Assembly: GCA_025449115.1 (NCBI GenBank)
Contig: JAHLKC010000344.1
Coordinates: forward strand, 1-11,276
From: Chytridium lagenaria
Taxonomy: Eukaryota > Chytridiomycota > Chytridiomycetes > Chytridiales > Chytridiaceae
Direction: 5' to 3'
DNA length: 11,276 nt
The stretch's first letter is position 1, and every line of letters begins with the position of its first letter. Below the pieces are notes generated by a model. It had not been told where the DNA came from. It saw only the letters and a program-made list of their open reading frames with translations, and did no database searches. Shown here in pieces: positions 7,646 to 11,276 of the stretch. Position numbers and translations under genes: made by a program.

Positions 7646-8682
7646 ATGGAGGCTTACCAAAGAGGATTTGCTATCTTTCACTCATTCCGTGAATACCTGA
7701 ACCCATTACTGAAGAACTCCAAGTTCAGAGAGACTGGTGTCCTAACCCCTGAAGAGTATGTCGTTGAGTACCCTATCCCTACTTACACTTTGTCAAAGGT
7801 TTGTTGCTGCTGGAGATTTCTTGGTCTACAAGTGCCCCACATGGCAATGGTCTGGCGGCCTGCCCGCAAAGCGACGAGACTACCTCCCTGCCGATAAGCA
7901 GTACTTGATTACCCGCAATGTCCCATGCTTAAAACGAGTCAAAGCCATGGAATACAACGCTGCCGAGGAGGATGTGGAGGAGGAGGGTGATACCGACGGC
8001 ACAGGTGAAGCGTGGGTGGCTACTCACAACAACCGCAAAGATGGGGAAGCAACACAGATTGGGGATATTGCGGACATTGAGGAAGAGTCTGCTGCCATGG
8101 ATGTGTCAACTCCGGGTCCCAGTGCTTCGAAGGAGCTTCACGATACTGGAGACATCCCCAACATGGACGATATTCCTGATATTGACGAGGAAGCTGAGCT
8201 TGTTGAGGCAATCGAGGAGGATGACCCTGCTGCGTTGAGCCAACAATATGATAACGACGACGCTGGCAAGATTCTGAAAACAAGGTAAAAGGGACGTAAC
8301 TTTGTTGTGTCTGATCTTTTTTAAACAGAACTTACGATATGTCTATCACTTACGACAATTATTACCAAACTCCGCGAGTGTTTCTCTTTGGCTACGACGA
8401 GAACCGCCGCCCCCTCACCACTGAGCAAGTTTCGAGGACATTTCGCAAGATCACGCAAAACGCACCGTCACGATTGAAGCTCATCCTCATGAGAACCTCT
8501 CTCTTGCCTCTATTCATCCTTGCAAGCATGGAAATGTTATGAAGAGGATTATCGACCAAATTGCAGAAAGTGGAAAGGACACGGAGCTTCGTGTGGATCA
8601 ATACCTTTTGCTCTTTTTGAAGTTTATGAGCTCTGTACTCCCAACTATGGAGTATGATTATACCGTTTCCATGGACAGTTGA
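7646..8682 (+). CDS. ATG3: Autophagy-related protein 3, E2-like conjugating enzyme for Atg8 (one frame break)
   Basis: ATG3 receives Atg8/LC3 from the E1-like Atg7 as a thioester and passes it to phosphatidylethanolamine during autophagosome growth. Exons: 7646-7755, 7799-8284, 8329-8682; introns of 43 and 44 nt. The N-terminal amphipathic part and [21 protein letters not shown], then [13 protein letters not shown], are highly typical. An acidic flexible insert (about residues 105-190, with [12 protein letters not shown]) corresponds to the Atg7-binding region. The E2-like core follows: [21 protein letters not shown], then HPCKHG with the catalytic cysteine at residue 264, then [21 protein letters not shown]. 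The frame breaks in CAAGTTTCGAGG at about 8428-8432; one extra T restores [13 protein letters not shown] and puts the stop at 8680-8682, 316 residues, the usual family size. The ATG at 7646 is the only one upstream of the conserved block. Confidence 0.96.
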
Positions 8683-8964
8683 AAAGCATACATTGCGATA
8701 CTATCCTTAATTTTTATTCTCTCATCCTACTTTCCTCCTTTGTGACTCCTAAGAGAGCCTCATTCTTCCATGTTCTCCTTGCTATGGCAGTTTCCTCACT
8801 TAATTCACCTCTGGATCAACTGTAAAATAAATCATCTTTCGGAAGCTTCGCGCAATTTTTATGCCATCCTCCTTCCTGAGAGCAACTTTTTCGTCAAAAT
8901 CAGAATCGTTTCCATATCTTTATTGTCGACCAGCGTTACATAGAAAAACCAATCTGAGATGTCA
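8683..8964. other. Convergent 3' intergenic region
   Basis: It lies between the stop codons of ATG3 (+) and the calponin gene (-). It is T/A-rich, with no coding potential I can support on either strand. It contains an AATAAA at 8826-8831 on the + strand, 144 bp past the ATG3 stop, the probable ATG3 polyadenylation signal. Confidence 0.6.
8826..8831 (+). terminator. Probable ATG3 polyadenylation signal AATAAA
   Basis: Canonical hexamer in the 3' region of ATG3; the only AATAAA seen on the + strand before the convergent calponin gene. Confidence 0.45.
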
Positions 8965-9880
8965 TCACTGAGCGAGCTTTCCAGGGTCGGCTCCTCCGAT
9001 TTCTCTCCGATTCCCGTAAATTAATCCCGTGGCTCCACTTCCTTTCCCAACACCTAACTGCTGTGACATGCTGGACTCATCACCGGGACTGCGGTCCGTT
9101 AAGCACAGAAAGTATTGTTTTAAATAGAGCTTACGGAATTTTCGGGTCTGCAATCTGTCTACGTCCTCCAAAAGACATGCCGGCTTGGTTTGCTCCTCCA
9201 GCAAAGCCCATCTAGATTTTAGATGATATGGTATAAGAAGGCGAACCTGTAATCCAATGACGGTTTTCCTTGAGAAATTTGCTCATCGGAGAAGTGTATC
9301 TCCTTAGTACAGAAATTGTTAAATAAACATGCTAAACTTTGCTTTGTAAAGTTAGAAATAATACTTACTCTCTTTTCTGCAAGCTTTGGTCCGAGTCGCG
9401 GCCCATCGTACCCGTTAGCCGATGCATTCCGTGAAAGTGCATAGATAAAGTCTATCACTTGCACCATGTTTTTGGCCTCAAACAGGTCAACAGTTTGAAA
9501 GAGCTCTGCCTTTTTAACTCCGAGTTTTTCAGCAGCAATCAAGAAGTTGCTAATGTTTTCCATCTGTTCTGTTATGAACTAAGACGAGAATTTAATCCTA
9601 CCTGCTTAAATGCCAACTTAGATGTGGTGAATTTGACGTTGTGAAGGTTGAAGGGTGTTGATGAGACTGACGCTTGTTAGATTGATGTCAACACTAATTT
9701 TTGTTACCGGCAAAGGATAATGCCATCCTTCAGGCTCTCTTGAAAACTTTCTGATGGGAGCGGTTCATTCAATACAACCTCAATCCAGGAACGAGCCTCT
9801 GCCTCACGGGTAGGGTCATACTTTGCGGCTTGCTTCGCTGCAAGATCACGGTCAAGTCCACCAACAACTTCGTCTGCCAT
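8965..9880 (-). CDS. Transgelin/calponin-family actin-binding protein, six exons
   Basis: A cytoplasmic actin-bundling protein of the transgelin (SM22, Scp1/Stg1) type. Exons: 9708-9880, 9602-9666, 9369-9563, 9247-9302, 9135-9211, 8965-9088; introns 38-66 nt, the first with a CTAAC branch motif. One calponin-homology domain spans most of exons 1-3: REAEARSWIEVVL, SLKDGIILCRLIN, TSKLAFKQMENISNFL, FQTVDLFEAKNM, YALSRNAS and YDGPRLGPKLAEK. A calponin-like repeat follows (GGANQAGMSFGGRRQIADP), and the last exon has a weaker second one (GATGLIYGNRREI) in a glycine-rich tail. The frame is disturbed in exon 2 at about 9636-9645 (one extra or two missing bases) and at the exon 4/5 join (9247/9211), where one base more would restore phase. 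About 230 residues against about 200 for transgelins. The start at 9880 is the first ATG after PEX11, which ends 51 bp upstream on the same strand. Confidence 0.92.
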
Positions 9881-9892
9881 TTGTTTTAATTG

Positions 9893-9898
9893 TTTATT
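9893..9898 (-). terminator. PEX11 polyadenylation signal AATAAA just before the next start codon
   Basis: TTTATT on the + strand is AATAAA on the coding strand, 33 bp after the PEX11 stop and 12 bp before the calponin-family ATG. It is the only such hexamer in the 51-bp gap. Confidence 0.45.
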
Positions 9899-9931
9899 GA
9901 CAAATTCAGGTCCCGACCCAACCGTACTAGC

Positions 9932-10865
9932 TCAAGCAGACTTCCATGCAGCGTACGTCTGGCAAAGGGCAGCGATAGTGCCGCAAATTCCAACACCAAC
10001 GTCAGGGAAGGACGAAGTTTCCAAAGACCAGTGAACGGTCAAAGGGAAGTAGGAGGCGTTGATGATGGTGTTGATGATAAGGGCGTTGGTCTCGTCGGAA
10101 ATAGTTTTCTTCTCAGCCTTTAAAACATCCTTTTCCTCTCCCTTCTTTGCTCTTTCCAAAAGAGCCTTGGAACGGCGAGCCAACATGCTGGCTTCCTGCT
10201 GCAGCTGGAAGAAGTACAAAACAACCTAGAAGATAGGCCAGACATAAATAAAATAATACAAAAAACCCACGCAAAAAAAAGAACTGTAGAAGAAGCTTGG
10301 CAAGAAGGCGAGAAAATAAAGAAGAGCCGCTTTAACTTACATAAGCTGCCCAGAATCTGCAACTCCAGATGCCGATCGAGTTCAAGGTTTTCTCAGAGAT
10401 AGGGATAACTTTGTGAGATCCAAGCCACCAGATATGTTCCAACGGGTAATAAGCCAAGTTTACGAGGTTTTGCAGGCGGTATAAGATCCGCAGAGTCTGC
10501 GTAGGCGGCGGGTTGGCCTCAGAATAAAGAATCCACTGAGTAAGAGGAATCAATCCGTAGTATCGAAGGAGGATGCGGAAGTCGGAGACAGGGCCAGCAA
10601 AGTTAGCAATCCTTTGTGAGAGCATGGAGTCCGGGTTGCCCTTCCTCAGTTTCCAAATGATGATTTTGGAGGCATATTGCGCCAGCTGTATCCAGAATCT
10701 TAGAATACCATGCTGCAATTGTGATCGCAATGACCATACCATAAGAACTTTATCAGTTCCACGAACAGAGTTCAAGAAGCGACATAGCTGGCGAAAACGT
10801 TAATGTCTGAGTATGTTTGGATGCGGTGTCGTCCGTACCTTGTCTAGCGTTGGGTTGGCGGCCAT
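9932..10865 (-). CDS. PEX11: Peroxisomal membrane elongation protein PEX11, four exons
   Basis: PEX11 inserts amphipathic helices into the peroxisomal membrane, elongating it before fission and so raising peroxisome number. Exons: 10839-10865, 10740-10787, 10341-10685, 9932-10225; introns 51, 54 and 115 nt. The frame is intact, giving 237 residues, close to yeast Pex11 (236). The N-terminus MAANPTLDKLCRFLNSV then RGTDKVLMLAQYASK is the family signature (NPT.D.. F...T.GRDK...Q Y). The middle has the IANFAGPVSDFRILLRYYG region matching the conserved R...R...D..R.. helix, then W and Y-rich membrane-associated segments, and the C-terminal part ends in a hydrophobic helix (VGVGICGTIAALCQTYAAW). 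A further in-frame ATG at 10904 would add 13 residues; the inner one fits the family start better. The neurochondrin-like gene starts divergently 56 bp away. Confidence 0.92.
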
Positions 10866-10921
10866 GTGAGCGAAAAATGAGATGGGAGAAAAATCTGCGG
10901 TCATGGTAAAGTGGACCTAGC
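10866..10921. promoter_or_regulatory. 56-bp divergent intergenic region (PEX11 / neurochondrin-like gene)
   Basis: Two start codons face away from each other across 56 bp, or 17 bp if PEX11 begins at the outer ATG (10904). No TATA box is seen. A shared bidirectional promoter is inferred from spacing alone. Confidence 0.5.
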
Positions 10922-11276
10922 ATGTCTCAAAGCAATTCGCCGAGTTGGATGCCTGTTTGAAAGTTATTAGCCCAAGCTCAAGCGATGAAAACAAATTCGT
11001 AGCGCTCTTTCTGTTACCAAGGCTTCTGCCGGATCCTAATGACCATGACAAGATCCAATATGCCTTCGACCGCATGAACTTCAAATTCCTGAAAAGACTT
11101 CTTTTGACAGCTGAGAAGCCCGATGCGAATGCATCTTCGATTCCTGCGATAACGCTTCATAGTATCGCTGTTAATGTGTTGTCAGGCTTTTGTCGGATAG
11201 AAGCTCTCGCTCAACGAAAGGAATTGGCAGATATGATTCCCTCATTCGATTGCATATTAACTGCGCATTCTACGTG
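10922..11276 (+). CDS. NCDN: Neurochondrin-like protein, N-terminal part (cut by window end)
   Basis: Neurochondrin is a cytosolic armadillo-like helical-repeat protein found across eukaryotes; in animals it acts in neurite growth and receptor signalling, and its role in fungi is unclear. From about 10930 the frame reads an alpha-helical block with LDACLKVI, DENKFVALFLLPRLL, AFDRMNFKFLKRLL, LSGFCRIEALAQ and MIPSFDCIL, which follow the human N-terminal region in order (E.FAALLLV, IFDAVGF.F..RLL, L.CFC..P.LA, IP.L..FLTA). The ATG at 10922 is one base out of phase with this block; a single missing base at about 10925-10927 would join them (M-S-S-K-Q-F). Otherwise an upstream exon would have to end at the AG at 10919-10920, but that stretch lies next to PEX11. 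The gene runs off the window with no intron so far in 355 bp. Confidence 0.84.

Noticed and set aside
8424..8440. Programmed -1 ribosomal frameshifting as cause of the frame breaks
   Set aside because: The sites share no slippery heptamer or downstream structure, and they fall in genes not known to use it; sequence error is simpler.
1..11276. A CRISPR array, operon, toxin-antitoxin or other bacterial defence system
   Set aside because: No direct-repeat array or bacterial gene organisation is present; genes have spliceosomal introns throughout.

Overview
The window is eukaryotic nuclear DNA, most likely from an early-diverging fungus (chytrid- or zygomycete-like) or a close opisthokont relative. 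The evidence is a chromodomain-bearing Ty3/gypsy (chromovirus-type) retroelement, a full set of opisthokont housekeeping genes (ATG3, PEX11, a transgelin/calponin, neurochondrin), very short spliceosomal introns (mostly 31-66 nt, GT..AG, several with CTAAT/CTAAC/CTGAT branch-like motifs), and very tight gene packing. Presence of Integrator subunit 2 and an OCIA-like domain argues against Dikarya such as yeasts. All family assignments rest on motifs and alignment by eye; no search was run.

Layout. 1-2138 (+): 3' part of an LTR retrotransposon: end of pol (linker, integrase zinc finger, integrase core, GPY/F module, chromodomain-like tail), a pyrimidine-rich tail, a polypurine tract and a 3' LTR of about 540 bp with TATA box and AATAAA. 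2288-3603 (+): a three-exon SAM-dependent methyltransferase of bacterial-like type, with two frame breaks near its C-terminus. 3641-6980 (-): a large gene with about 17 exons, recognised as Integrator complex subunit 2 (INTS2), apparently lacking the N-terminal region of the human protein. 7006-7559 (+): three-exon OCIA-domain-like small membrane protein. 7646-8682 (+): ATG3, the E2-like enzyme of autophagy. 8683-8964: convergent 3' regions. 8965-9880 (-): six-exon calponin-homology/transgelin protein. 9932-10865 (-): four-exon PEX11 peroxisome proliferation protein. 10922-11276 (+): 5' part of a neurochondrin-like gene, cut by the window end.

The genes have unrelated housekeeping roles and do not form a functional cluster. 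What links them is architecture: INTS2 and the OCIA gene start 25 bp apart, PEX11 and neurochondrin about 56 bp apart, the methyltransferase and INTS2 stop codons lie 37 bp apart, and PEX11 ends 51 bp before the next start codon on the same strand.

A second window-wide signal is a set of frame breaks inside otherwise well-conserved genes, most of them explained by one missing base. They occur in pol, the methyltransferase, INTS2, ATG3, calponin and neurochondrin alike, which points to uncorrected single-base deletions in the assembly rather than six independent pseudogenes.
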